Below are positions 33,536 through 43,770 of a stretch of DNA of 64,000 bases, in pieces. The notes under the pieces are model-generated. The model had not been told where the DNA came from and did no database searches. It saw only the letters and a list, made by a program, of their open reading frames with translations. The stretch lies in assembly GCA_022577435.1 (NCBI GenBank), contig JAKOON010000043.1, forward strand, positions 571,001 through 635,000, given 5' to 3'. A program made the position numbers and the translations under genes. The DNA comes from Embiotoca jacksoni (Eukaryota > Chordata > Actinopteri > Embiotocidae). Within the stretch, counting starts at the first letter, position 1, and the number at the start of each line of letters is the position of its first letter.

Positions 33536-35814
33536 CTTCTTCTTTTCTTTGGCTGGATGCAGGTCAGATGCAACTCAGCTTTAGTGACAGCTCCCTCATA
33601 AAGATGAGTCCAACATGGATCCATCACACGTTGAGTAAATCTTGTACGTGCAGTACGTGAGCGTTTGAAAGGGATCATTGTTTCTCGTGTTGATTCACAT
33701 CATGTTAACTGTCTGCAGATGATGTCAGACTCATTCATCCATCATCTCCTTTCAGGCTTCAACACATGACCATACTTTCATCCACAATTTTACAAATGTC
33801 ACAGATGGATTTTAGAAATGCAACTCAAGACTTCTAGATGCATTCATACTGAGATCACTGAACTAAAGCAGACAGAGTGACAGTTCCAGTTGAAGTTGTG
33901 GAAATCTGTCGGCAGCATGTGTGAAATGACCAACCTCTAATGGTGTCTGCCTTCCATTCTTCCCTCCGTCTTTACCCGGTGGTTCCTGGAGTCGTGTGGC
34001 GCCACAGTGAGATGAGTAATGAAATCAGCGGAGAGGGAGTTACCGACAGGACTGATCAGGCTAATGTTTTGTTTGGTATTAAAATGCACGGAGGCACTTA
34101 AGCTCCCACTGATTTGGATAAAAAAACATTTAGAAAAGGGCTCATCAATCAAAGGGCACACAGGCAGGAGCTGTCAAATCCCAGGGTGCTCTGTGTGTCA
34201 CATCGCTCAGAGAAATCTGTTATAAAGGAGAAAGTCTCTCTGCTCTCCATTTGAATCTCTTCTTCCAGGTTTCCGGAGGACCGAGGAAGGTGTGAGAACA
34301 TGTTGTCCACCTGGACAACCCTGAAACCTGCGGTTCCATACGACATGACCACACAAGCCTTTTTGTTCTCTCTTTTGCCCAGTCAATATATCCAAATGAT
34401 CATGCTTTTGTTTATTCATTTTAGACTTGACACACCTCATTATGCTGCTGTTTTGGAGAAAAAAACTGTTGTTGTTTTCTATTAATTTGTTTCACTGCCT
34501 CAGGGCCCCTGAAAACACCACAGCAGTGGTGTTTAAACTGGGGTCGGGACTCATCCGGGGAGAGGGGGGGGGGGGTATTTAAAACATGAACCATGTTCCT
34601 AATTTATCAAGAATATTAAAGAAATGAAAACTGAATTTAAAATTTGATCCATACTTTTGGCTGATGGCTGATGGACAAGACTGAGTATGAGAGGATGAGA
34701 AAGTCACTGTTCAAATCTGTTCACTACAACACTTATGCTTTGTGATTATTATTTTATTATTTTTCATGATAATAGTCTAAGATTATGTGGAAATGTTTAG
34801 TTTTTATGTTGTTAAATAACTTCCCATCTTCTCCCTGAATGAAGAAAATCACAAAAGAAACAAAGTAATGACCAAAACCCTCAAAACATTTTATTTTAGT
34901 TTCACTTTAAAATGAGTGAAACATAAAAAAGTGAACCTGAACCAGATGTTTTCTATATTTCTTGGTTGACTTTGAAATTGTTTAAACAGAACTGATAAAA
35001 GGCAGGAAACAGTAGAAATCATAACTTTTCTGCCTCAAACTGAAATCTTTCAAAGCCATCACAGGTTGATCTTTTGGGACTTTTTCACTCGGACACTTAT
35101 GATTATTGAATTCATAAAGTTCAGAGAGGTCTTGTACTTCGGTCACCGTCCTTCTTTATTGCAGCTTCCTCCCTGCTTTGTTGAAAAGTGTCTCCGTCTT
35201 AGATACTCTTTTTGTCATCTCTTCTTTTTATGTGATTCCCCGAGCCGCGGGTCCCCAGACAGCCGGCCTGACTGCATATCAAAAAGAACAATTTGACTGA
35301 GGCCTTTGAAACGTTTAGCTGTAATGTCAGTCCTGGGCTCTTTCAGATAGAAAGGAGGGAAATGTCAGTCCAGATTTCTATCAGCCAAGTCAGTGAAGAG
35401 CTCCCTCTCGGTGGCCAGCTGTGCCTGCCAACAGGACAACTGCCCTTTTATTGCCCGTGTTTTTTAGACTTTTTATCCAGGGTTTGGAGGTGCTTTTTAA
35501 CATTCAACATGCACATGTTTCCCCCCTCAGAGAAAAAGACCAGAGGCCACCAAAACATAAACTCTCGTCTATCCACCAGCGTTTACTTGTTCTAAAGGTA
35601 AACTTCTTATCTTGACCTTATGTCCATCACTGCAGGGTGAGGGCGCTCTGAACTGTCACCTTAAAGCTTTCTCTCTTGTACAACTTTGAGCATTTCTTCA
35701 GTGAGTGAAGATGCACACAGTTGTATAAATACAATACATTTTACTGCACAATAGACCTTTTAATTCTTACATTTTTGGCACTTCATTTGGCATCGTTTAT
35801 ACCCCAGATCCATA
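33536..35814. other. Unassigned intergenic sequence
   Basis: About 2.3 kb with short open frames only and a short G run at about 34564-34575. I do not recognise a gene or mobile element. Confidence 0.4.
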
Positions 35815-35816
35815 TA

Positions 35817-36033
35817 CAATGGGTACGGAAAGTATTCAGACCCCTTTACATTTTTCACTCTTTGTTTCATTGCAGCCATTTGCTAAAATCAAAAAAGTTC
35901 ATTTTATTTCTCATTAATGTACACTCAGCACCCCATCTTGACAGAAAAAAACAGAAATGTAGAAATTTGTGCAAATTTATTAAAAAAGAAAAACTGAAAT
36001 ATCACATGGTCATAAGTATTCAGACCCTTTGCT
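35817..36033 (+). repeat. Left terminal inverted repeat of the Tc1 transposon
   Basis: It starts CAATGGGTACGGAAAGTATT and ends CAGACCCTTTGCT. Compared with the reverse complement of the right repeat it differs at the third base (CAAT against CAGT) and once in TTTATTTCTC against TTTATCTCTC. Confidence 0.95.
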
Positions 36034-36192
36034 GTGACACTCATATTTAACTCACATGCTGTCCATTTCTTCTGATCCTCCTTGAGATGGTTCTACTCCT
36101 TCATTGGAGTCCAGCTGTGTTTAATTAAACTGATTAGACTTGATTAAGAAAGGCACACACCTGTCTATATAAGACCTTACAGCTCACAGTGC

Positions 36193-37233
36193 ATGTCAGA
36201 GCAAATGAGAATCATGAGGTCGAAGGAACTGTCCAAGGAGCTCAGAGACAGAATTGTGGCAAGGCACAGATCTGGCCGAGGTTACAAAATAATTTCTGTA
36301 GCACTCAAGGTTCCTAAGAGCACAGTGGCCTCCATAATCCTTAAATGGAAGAAGTTTGGGACGACCAGAACTCTTCCTAGACCTGGCCGTCCAGCCAAAC
36401 TGAGCAATCGTGGGAGAAGAGCCTTGGTGAGAGAGGTAAAGAAGAACCCAAAGATCACTGTGGCTGAGCTCCAGAGATGCAGTAGGGAGATGGGAGAAAG
36501 TTCCACAAAGTCAACTATCACTGCAGCCCTCCACCAGTCGGGGCTTTATGGCAGAGTGGCCCGACGGAAGCCTCTCCTCAGTGCAAGACATATGAAAGCC
36601 CGCATAGAGTTTGACAAAAAACACATGAAGGACTCCCAGACTATGAGAAATAAGATTCTCTGGTCTGATGAGACCAAGATTGAACTTTTTGGTGTTAATT
36701 CTAAGCGGTATGTGTGGAGAAAACCAGGCACTGCTCATCACCTGCCCAATACAATCCCAACAGTGAAACATGGTGGTGGCAGCATCATGCTATGGGGGTG
36801 TTTTTCAGCTGCAGGGACAGGACGACCGGTTGCAATTGAAGGAAAGATGAATGCGGCCAAGTACAGAGATATCCTGGAAGAAAACCTCTTCCAGAGTGCT
36901 CTGGACCTCAGACTGGGCCAAAGGTTCACCTTCCAACAAGACAATGACCCTAAGCACACAGCTAAAATAACAAAGGAGTGGCTTCGGAACAACTCTGTGA
37001 CCATTCTTGACTGGCCCAGCCAGAGCCCTGACCTAAACCCAATTGAGCATCTCTGGAGAGACCTGAAAATGGCTGTCCACCAACGTTCACCATCCAACCT
37101 GACGGAACTGGAGAGGATCTGCAAGGAAGAATGGCAGAGGATCCCCAAATCCAGGTGTGAAAAGCTTGTTGCATCATTCCCAAGAAGACTCATGGCTGTA
37201 CGAGCTCAAAAGGGTGCTTCTACTCAATACTGA
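36193..37233 (+). CDS. Tc1-family transposase, full length (346 aa)
   Basis: This is a cut-and-paste transposase that binds the inverted repeats and moves the element into TA sites. The N-terminal paired-like DNA-binding region covers about residues 14-115: a first helix-turn-helix (ELRDRIVARHRSGRGYKII), a GRPR-type hook (LPRPGRPAKL, about 61-70) and a second helix-turn-helix. The catalytic domain has D159 (LWSDETKIELFG), D250 (FTFQQDNDPKHT) and E285 (SPDLNPIEHLW), with 34 residues between the last two, the DD34E signature of Tc1. A glycine-rich box HGGGSIMLWGCFSAAG lies at about 193-208. The length is normal for the family. Other Met codons at 36205 and 36214 could also serve; family members often begin near MRSKELS. 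No stop or frameshift is present. Confidence 0.96.
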   Translation: MSEQMRIMRSKELSKELRDRIVARHRSGRGYKIISVALKVPKSTVASIILKWKKFGTTRTLPRPGRPAKLSNRGRRALVREVKKNPKITVAELQRCSREMGESSTKSTITAALHQSGLYGRVARRKPLLSARHMKARIEFDKKHMKDSQTMRNKILWSDETKIELFGVNSKRYVWRKPGTAHHLPNTIPTVKHGGGSIMLWGCFSAAGTGRPVAIEGKMNAAKYRDILEENLFQSALDLRLGQRFTFQQDNDPKHTAKITKEWLRNNSVTILDWPSQSPDLNPIEHLWRDLKMAVHQRSPSNLTELERICKEEWQRIPKSRCEKLVASFPRRLMAVRAQKGASTQY

Positions 37234-37449
37234 GCAAAGGGTCTGAATACTTATGACCATGTGATATTTCAGTTTTTCTTTTTTAATAAATTTGCACAAA
37301 TTTCTACATTTCTGTTTTTTTCTGTCAAGATGGGGTGCTGAGTGTACATTAATGAGAGATAAAATGAACTTTTTTGATTTTAGCAAATGGCTGCAATGAA
37401 ACAAAGAGTGAAAAATGTAAAGGGGTCTGAATACTTTCCGTACCCACTG
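37233..37449 (-). repeat. Right terminal inverted repeat of the Tc1 transposon
   Basis: Read on the - strand it starts CAGTGGGTACGGAAAGTATT. It matches the left repeat apart from the two differences noted there. Confidence 0.95.
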
Positions 37450-37451
37450 TA

Positions 37452-37811
37452 TGTATCTGGATATTCTATCTTGATAATATAACACACGCTAAAGCAGGTG
37501 AGAATGGACACTTTGTTTTTGCAGGTGGTCTGGCCCTCGTTGTGGATCTCCGCTGGTGTAAATGCTGACTGGACAGTGTGGCCATATTCTTAGAAAAAGT
37601 CTGCCCAGAACATTAAAAGGTCATCGACGGCTGCATTCAGACTGACTTCAGCCTGAGGTACAAAAAAAGCCCCGAGCCAGTCAGGTGCTAGTGCAAAAGG
37701 TCATATACAGGAGCAGGACAAAGTATGTGAACCCTTAATGACCATGTCACCGTGACGTAATAATATCACAAGTCTTACTTTAGTTTGTCAGTCCTTCTTG
37801 GAGTTCAGACA
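37452..37811. other. Unassigned spacer
   Basis: About 360 bp between the Tc1 element and an old LINE 3' end. Nothing recognised. Confidence 0.4.
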
Positions 37812-38040
37812 CTATTCAATTAAATTCAATGTATTTATATAGCTCCAAATCACGAGTTATTTCAAGGCACTTAACATAGTTAAGTCCTTACAACAGAACT
37901 TTGTAATCTTAGGATACATAGGAACGCAATAATTCAAGAATTTCCACACGTGCAAAAGCTGGGAAGAAAATAAACTGCAATTTAACTGGAAGAAAAACCT
38001 TGGACAGAACCAGGCTCAGAGGCGGGCGACCATCTGCGTC
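37812..38040 (-). mobile_element. Diverged LINE 3' end fragment (minus strand)
   Basis: On the + strand it runs CAATTAAATTCAATGTATTT, GCTCCAAATCACGAGTTATT, TCAAGGCACTTAACATAGTT, ATTTCCACAC and GACAGAACCAGGCTCAGAGG CGGGCGACCATCTGC. It has the same layout as 32981-33535 but only one diverged VNTR unit, so it looks older and unexpanded. Confidence 0.7.
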
Positions 38041-39508
38041 AGAAAATAGTTTTATAAAATTTAGTTCCAAAGCAAAAGTCTGCACGGCCAGTTGATGTGC
38101 ATCCGTATGGTGAATATCCATCAGCCAAAACTACTGTCAATATATTCAAACACAATTCCAAAATATTAATCAAAAATAAGACTTTGGGTCAGAATAAGAG
38201 TCACTGAGGAAAAAAGGCGTAGATGATGTGAGATAAAAGGGTAGTCGTGTTGTTACAGGTGTTTGAAGATGGTGGAGAGGAATGAGTCTGTAGTCTCTGC
38301 AGAGGACTGAGTGGCAGAGAAACCAAAGGTCTGTTAACCAGCAGCTGTGCTGCTAAAGTCCAGGCTGCAGTCTAAAGTCTGAACTGATGCTTCTGTCCTT
38401 CGTTTTTCAGACCATTTTTAAGCCTGTAATTTCAAGTCCCAACATTTTGAAAGTATTTACGAGCAAACTGTTGATTAAAGTAAAACAGAAGGATCTGTGA
38501 GTCAAGTTCCACCTCATTATTTTACAGCCTTGATTATTTCACACCCCGTCGATGCGTGAAGACTAAGGACAGGAAATGTGACAGAAATTGAACCTTGTTC
38601 CTGAGCTGCAGACTCATCTGGTCACCCAGCTGCTTTCTCTCATAATGCCTCAGTGGCTTTTGATGCTCACAAGCAATTTCCTACAGATGACTATCACATT
38701 ACATCAAATTAAATTTCATTACCTCACATCCAGTGGAGAGGTTTATTTACTCAACAGATGGCAGCCTTATCCCAGGGAAATATGAAACGGGCCTCTTTGG
38801 ATCCTGCAGGTTTACTCATATTTAATGGATTTATTTATAAAAAAAAAAAAGAAAAAAAAGAGTGTAGTCAGCTCATTGGCTTCAGGTTGACTCCGAATTT
38901 AAGGCTGGATATAAAGCATTAGTAATTATATGTCATGGTTAAACAAGGAGAGTATTTCAAAAGATTAATTAAGAAGAAAATATCTGTGATACCATACGAT
39001 ATAAAGTTCTTTCCTTTCTGTATGAGCTCTGCGTAACTTTACGTCTTTGTAAATGAAGGGTTTGGTAAAGGTTGTGCCTTATCATTAAATCCTAGAATTA
39101 GATCGATGTAGGCATCCTAAAGGTGATCTGTTGTGTGAAAAACAAATATTCCAGAGTCTTAAATGTGTTTACGAGAAAGCGGGATGCGTGGCTGTTTCCT
39201 GTTTGTGCTGCTGTGAATGTGGGCTCTTTTTTTTGCCCTCCAGACAGCTGCAGTCGCCCTGAACATGTCTCCGAGGTATCCTGAGCTGGGACCGGGACTC
39301 TGTCTCAGAGGTTGCCAACGCTGGAGCAGATAAAGACAAAGGTGGTTGCTGCCGAAGACGGGAATGGAAATTATGACCTCCACATGGAGTCGCCTTATTA
39401 TCGGCTCTTTAGCCTCAGACTCCATCATTTGACACATTAGAAATGTATGGACAGTTGTTCAGGGCAGGAAGAGCCACAGTGACATGAGACCTGCCTCCCT
39501 TTTAGGGT
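38041..39508. other. Unassigned intergenic sequence
   Basis: About 1.5 kb with a short poly-A stretch near 38839-38861. No gene or known repeat recognised. Confidence 0.4.
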
Positions 39509-40560
39509 AATCTAGGTGGAGTCATGGATTCAGACCTCAATCTGAGCAGCCATATTAAGACAATTACAAAATCAGCCTGTTATCACCTGAAGAATATATC
39601 GAGGATTAGAGGACTTATGTCTCAACAGGATTTGGAAAAACGTGCATTCAACTTCAGTAACGGTATGTTTAAGGGTCTCTGTAAAAAGTCAGTCAGAGCG
39701 CTGCTGCTGATTCAGAGCGCTGCAGCTCGAGTCCTCACTGAGACCAAGAAACTGGATCACATCACTCCAGTTCTGAGGTCTTTGCACCAGCTTCCTGTCC
39801 AACAAAGAATCTGCCCACCTCTGATTCTGGTTCTGTTAACAGATGCTCCGCCCATCTCTGAGCCTGGTTCTGTTAACAGATGCTCCGCCCACCTCTGATC
39901 CTGGTTCTGTTAACAGATGCTCCGCCCACCTCTGATCCTGGTTCTGTTGGAGGTTTCTTCCTGTTAAAAGGAGTTTTTCTTCCCTCTGTTGGAGGTTTTT
40001 CTCCCTTAAAGAGGAGTTTTTACCTCATAGATTATGTGGGAATTGTTGAATTGTTGAATTGTTGAATTGCTGAACTGTTGAATTGTTGAATTGTTGAATT
40101 GTTGAATTGATGAATTGTTGGTTTCTCTGTATAATATTGTAAAGTTCTGCTGTAAAGACTTTAATGTGTTAAGTACCATGAAATAACCTGTGTTGTGATT
40201 TGGTGCTACAGAAATAAAATTGAATTGAATTGAATTGAATTGAATTGAATTGAACAAAGTCCCAGAAAGCTGCAGATCTACTGAGATTCTCAGATCCTTT
40301 AAATCAGGACTGAAGACTTTTCTGTTTGCTGCCTTTCACTCAACCAGATTTGAGGATGTCTTAAAATTCACCGTAACTTTTATCCTATTTTTAGCTTTCT
40401 TAATGTTTTAATCACTGTTTTTAATGTTTTAATAACTGTTCTTAATTGTATTTAAATTTCCTTTTCCTGATGTTTTGATGCTTTTAATGGTTTTATGTGA
40501 AGCACTTTGAATTTCCTTGTTGTTGAAATGTGATGTACAAATAAACTCACCTTGCCTTTT
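39509..40560 (+). mobile_element. L2-like LINE relic interrupted by a nested insertion
   Basis: The left part (39509-39807) reads MDSDLNLSSHIKTITKSACY, HLKNISRIRGLMSQQDLEK and DHITPVLRSLHQLPVQQR, the conserved C-terminal region of L2-type polymerases. The right part (40260-40560) reads as the end of the same protein (LLRFSDPLNQD / LKTFLFAAFHSTRFE type) and finishes in an L2-style tail, GTGATGTACAAATAAACTCA CCTTGCC. Between them is an inserted LINE 3' end. The L2 copy also lacks internal sequence and has frameshifts, so it is dead. Confidence 0.8.
39808..40252 (+). mobile_element. Nested LINE 3' end insertion with (TTGAA)n tail and 7-bp target duplication
   Basis: This inserted fragment has four units of the 37-bp repeat, GTTGGAGGTTTCTTCCTGTT, a (TTGAA)/(TGTTGAAT) block and a GAATTGAATTGAATT tail. 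AACAAAG occurs directly before it (39801-39807) and directly after it (40253-40259), a 7-bp target-site duplication within the L2 relic. That duplication proves retrotransposition of this 3' unit. Confidence 0.85.
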
Positions 40561-41078
40561 GTGGCATTTTATAATGAAGACTTCTTTTAAGATTAAGGTC
40601 AGGTTGGCCCTAGTTTTGGGCAGATTTAAGGGTTGAAGTTATACAGAAACACTATGGGTTAGGGTTAGGGCAGTATGACAGGCATTGTGGGAAATGTGGT
40701 CTTATTGGAATTAGTAATACTGCATGTTAAATTGTTTTTATACATACTTCCAATTGTAAGAGACTGCTCTTTGTTTTTGTGCATTGAATTAATAATAATC
40801 AAGCAGCATCTAAAGCTGTTATTTTGACAGCAGATGAAGTCTTTGTATTCTATATTACAGCCACAGATCGTCTGTTTTGTAAATCTATGACACTTTTATG
40901 AATTTTAGCCCCACAGTTCTCTACGTTTAATAAATTAAGAAAAAAAATGTACAACTAAAATATGTGCAGCATGCTTGTTATTATCAAAATAAGTGATTGC
41001 ATATTACTCATATCAGGTAGTTGTTTGGCTCCATCCAGCCTTTAGAGGACGCTGGCAGAGCTTCAGCCTACGATTCAG
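40561..41078. other. Unassigned sequence, part resembling 45870-45975 and 47705-47745
   Basis: The stretch 40687-40900 (GGGAAATGTGGTCTTATTGG, TTGTAAGAGACTGCTCTTTG) resembles the flanks of the Tc1-class copy at 45976-47703, so it belongs to an unnamed dispersed family. A short GGGTTAGGGTTAGGG lies at 40656-40670. Confidence 0.45.
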
Positions 41079-42253
<1,175 letters not shown>

Positions 42254-42294
42254 TGTCAGGAGTCCTGTTTTCCTCTGTTTCCTCTGTTACTCCC

Positions 42295-42580
42295 AATCAC
42301 CTCTCCTCCTGTGTCCCCTCAGTCCCCTGTCTGCTTGTTCTGTGTCCTCCTCTCCTCTCCTCCTGTGTCCCTCAGTCCCCTGTCTGCTTGTTCTGTGTCC
42401 TCCTCTCCTCTCCTCCTGTGTCCCCTCAGTCCCCTGTCTGCTTGTTCTGTGTCCTCCTCTCCTCACCTCCTGTGTCCCCTCAGTCCCCTGTCTACTTGTT
42501 CTGTGTCCTCCTCTCCTCACCTCCTGTGTCCCCTCAGTCCCCTGTCTACTTGTTCTGTGTCCTCCTCTCCTCACCTCCCG
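42295..42580 (+). repeat. 54-bp minisatellite in LTR U3 (about 5 units)
   Basis: The unit contains TGTGTCCCCTCAGTCCCCTG TCTGCTTGTTCTGTGTCCTC plus CTCTCCTCWCCTCC. The third to fifth units change TCTGCTT to TCTACTT and TCTCC to TCACC in a shared way, showing stepwise duplication. The open frames across it on both strands come from the repeat. Confidence 0.92.
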
Positions 42581-42674
42581 TGGCCACGCCCCTCACCAGT
42601 CCCAGCAGCTGCAGCCACTCACCCCTGATCACCACCTGCAGGTGTGCTGCATCTCCATGATCACCTCCCCGGAC

Positions 42675-42682
42675 TATATGTA
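42675..42682 (+). promoter_or_regulatory. TATA box of the second LTR
   Basis: TATATGTA lies 29 bases upstream of the base where a self-priming transcript would begin. Confidence 0.6.
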
Positions 42683-43094
42683 CCCTGCCCCTTCACTCCT
42701 CTGGGTCGGTTCATTAGTTAGTACTCCATCTGTCCTCCGTCCGTCGTCCGTCCGTCCTCCCTCCGTCCGTCCTTCCCATTCCCATTCCTCCGGTTTCTGT
42801 TCCTCCTGCGGAGCTCCCTGTCGGTGGAGTTGCCCTCCCGACTCGGAGGGTTATTGACTCTGTTTTTTCCAGCGGTCCTGTCCGCTGGTCTGCCGGCTGT
42901 CCTGCCAGCCGTGTCTCCCTGGATCAGTCGGTTGAGTTGCCCTCCCGACTTGGAAGCAAGTGGACACTGTAGGTGCCACCTTTTGGTTTGTTTGTTTGTT
43001 TGTTTTAGTTTATTGGAATAAAGACTGTATTTTGGAACCGATATCTAGGTCTGTGAGCCTGCATTTGGGTCCTGGTAAACACCACCTCATAACA

Positions 43095-43770
43095 GAATGC
43101 ACCGACCAAGGAAGGACCCAGCGGCCACAGATTCGGGGCCGAGGTACATGACTTTATTTCAATATTTTGCCAGTCAGGCCCACCGGAATGATCCTGTTTC
43201 CGCTGAACCCAGGACTGGGTTCGAGGGAACCCACTTGGCCTTCTGGGACCCCCCAGAAGGAGGCGACGCGGGGTCACCGGCCATCCGGTCCTGCTACGCC
43301 CCTGGTCTCTGGACGTGTAGCCATCAATCGCCACGAGTGAGCCCACAGTCCAGTCAGTCGCCACGAGCGAGCCCACAGCCCAGTCAGTCCCCACTACGGA
43401 CTCTCTACCCCCGCAGCGCCGGCGAGCGATCCAGACACCCTTCGGGACGAGGAGTTGGTCCGCAGGATCCTGCAGTGTGGCCTACGCGGTGGTAGCGCTG
43501 CTCCTCCGTTTCCTGTTGCTGGACGGGTCGTCGACGTCCTGTCTCCAGCTCCTGCATCCTCCGGCGCGGCCGAAGTCCCGCCTCCTCCTCCATCATCCGG
43601 CGTGGTCGTCGCCCCGCCTCCGGCTCCTGCTGCCTTCGGGTGGGTTGAAGCCCTGCCTCGTCATCATCCCCCGGAGGGGTTCCCCGAGCCCGTCCGGCCC
43701 TGTGGGCGTCCTCCGGAGCGATCATCCCAGTCCATTGTTGTTCTTCACTTAATATCTTACCATTTCATCT
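43095..43770 (+). mobile_element. Leader and unrecognised interior of the second LTR retroelement
   Basis: The 13 bases after the LTR, GAATGCACCGACC, form a primer-binding site. AATGCACCGACC (43096-43107) is complementary to GGTCGGTTCATT in the LTR with one mismatch, so self-priming is again implied. GGACCCAGCGGCC follows, resembling the Met-Asp-Pro start of sushi Gag with the ATG changed (AAGGACCC). Downstream is GC-rich, proline-rich reading (DEELVRRILQCGLRGG, then PPPPPSSGVVVAPPPAPA, then GRPPERSSQ) that I cannot assign to a Gag domain. The element is truncated near 43770. Confidence 0.6.

Larger units (their letters stand above)
35817..37449 (+). mobile_element. Intact Tc1 transposon with 217-bp inverted repeats
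   Basis: This is a 1633-bp element flanked by TA on both sides (35815-35816 and 37450-37451), the Tc1/mariner target signature. Terminal inverted repeats are 35817-36033 and 37233-37449; I count only two mismatches over 217 bases. Each carries an outer and an inner direct repeat containing AGTATTCAGACCC (35831-35843 and 36015-36027 on the left; 37423-37435 and 37239-37251 on the right). This is the IR/DR architecture in which transposase binds four sites. A single uninterrupted transposase gene lies between. The transposase stop codon sits at the inner edge of the right inverted repeat. Confidence 0.97.
42254..43094 (+). repeat. LTR of a second sushi-type retroelement, with minisatellite in U3
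   Basis: This is an 841-bp LTR that starts TGTCAGGAGTCCTG and ends CACCTCATAACA, the same terminal ATAACA as the intact chromovirus. U3 includes a 54-bp tandem repeat. TATATGTA at 42675-42682 lies 29 bases before GGTCGGTTCATT (42704-42715), the inferred transcript start. AATAAA is at 43017-43022. No matching 3' LTR is visible to the right, so only the 5' LTR and part of the interior remain. Confidence 0.75.

Noticed and set aside
40656..40670. Interstitial telomeric repeat (GGGTTAGGGTTAGGG)
   Set aside because: Only about two and a half units; compatible with chance and with no associated array.
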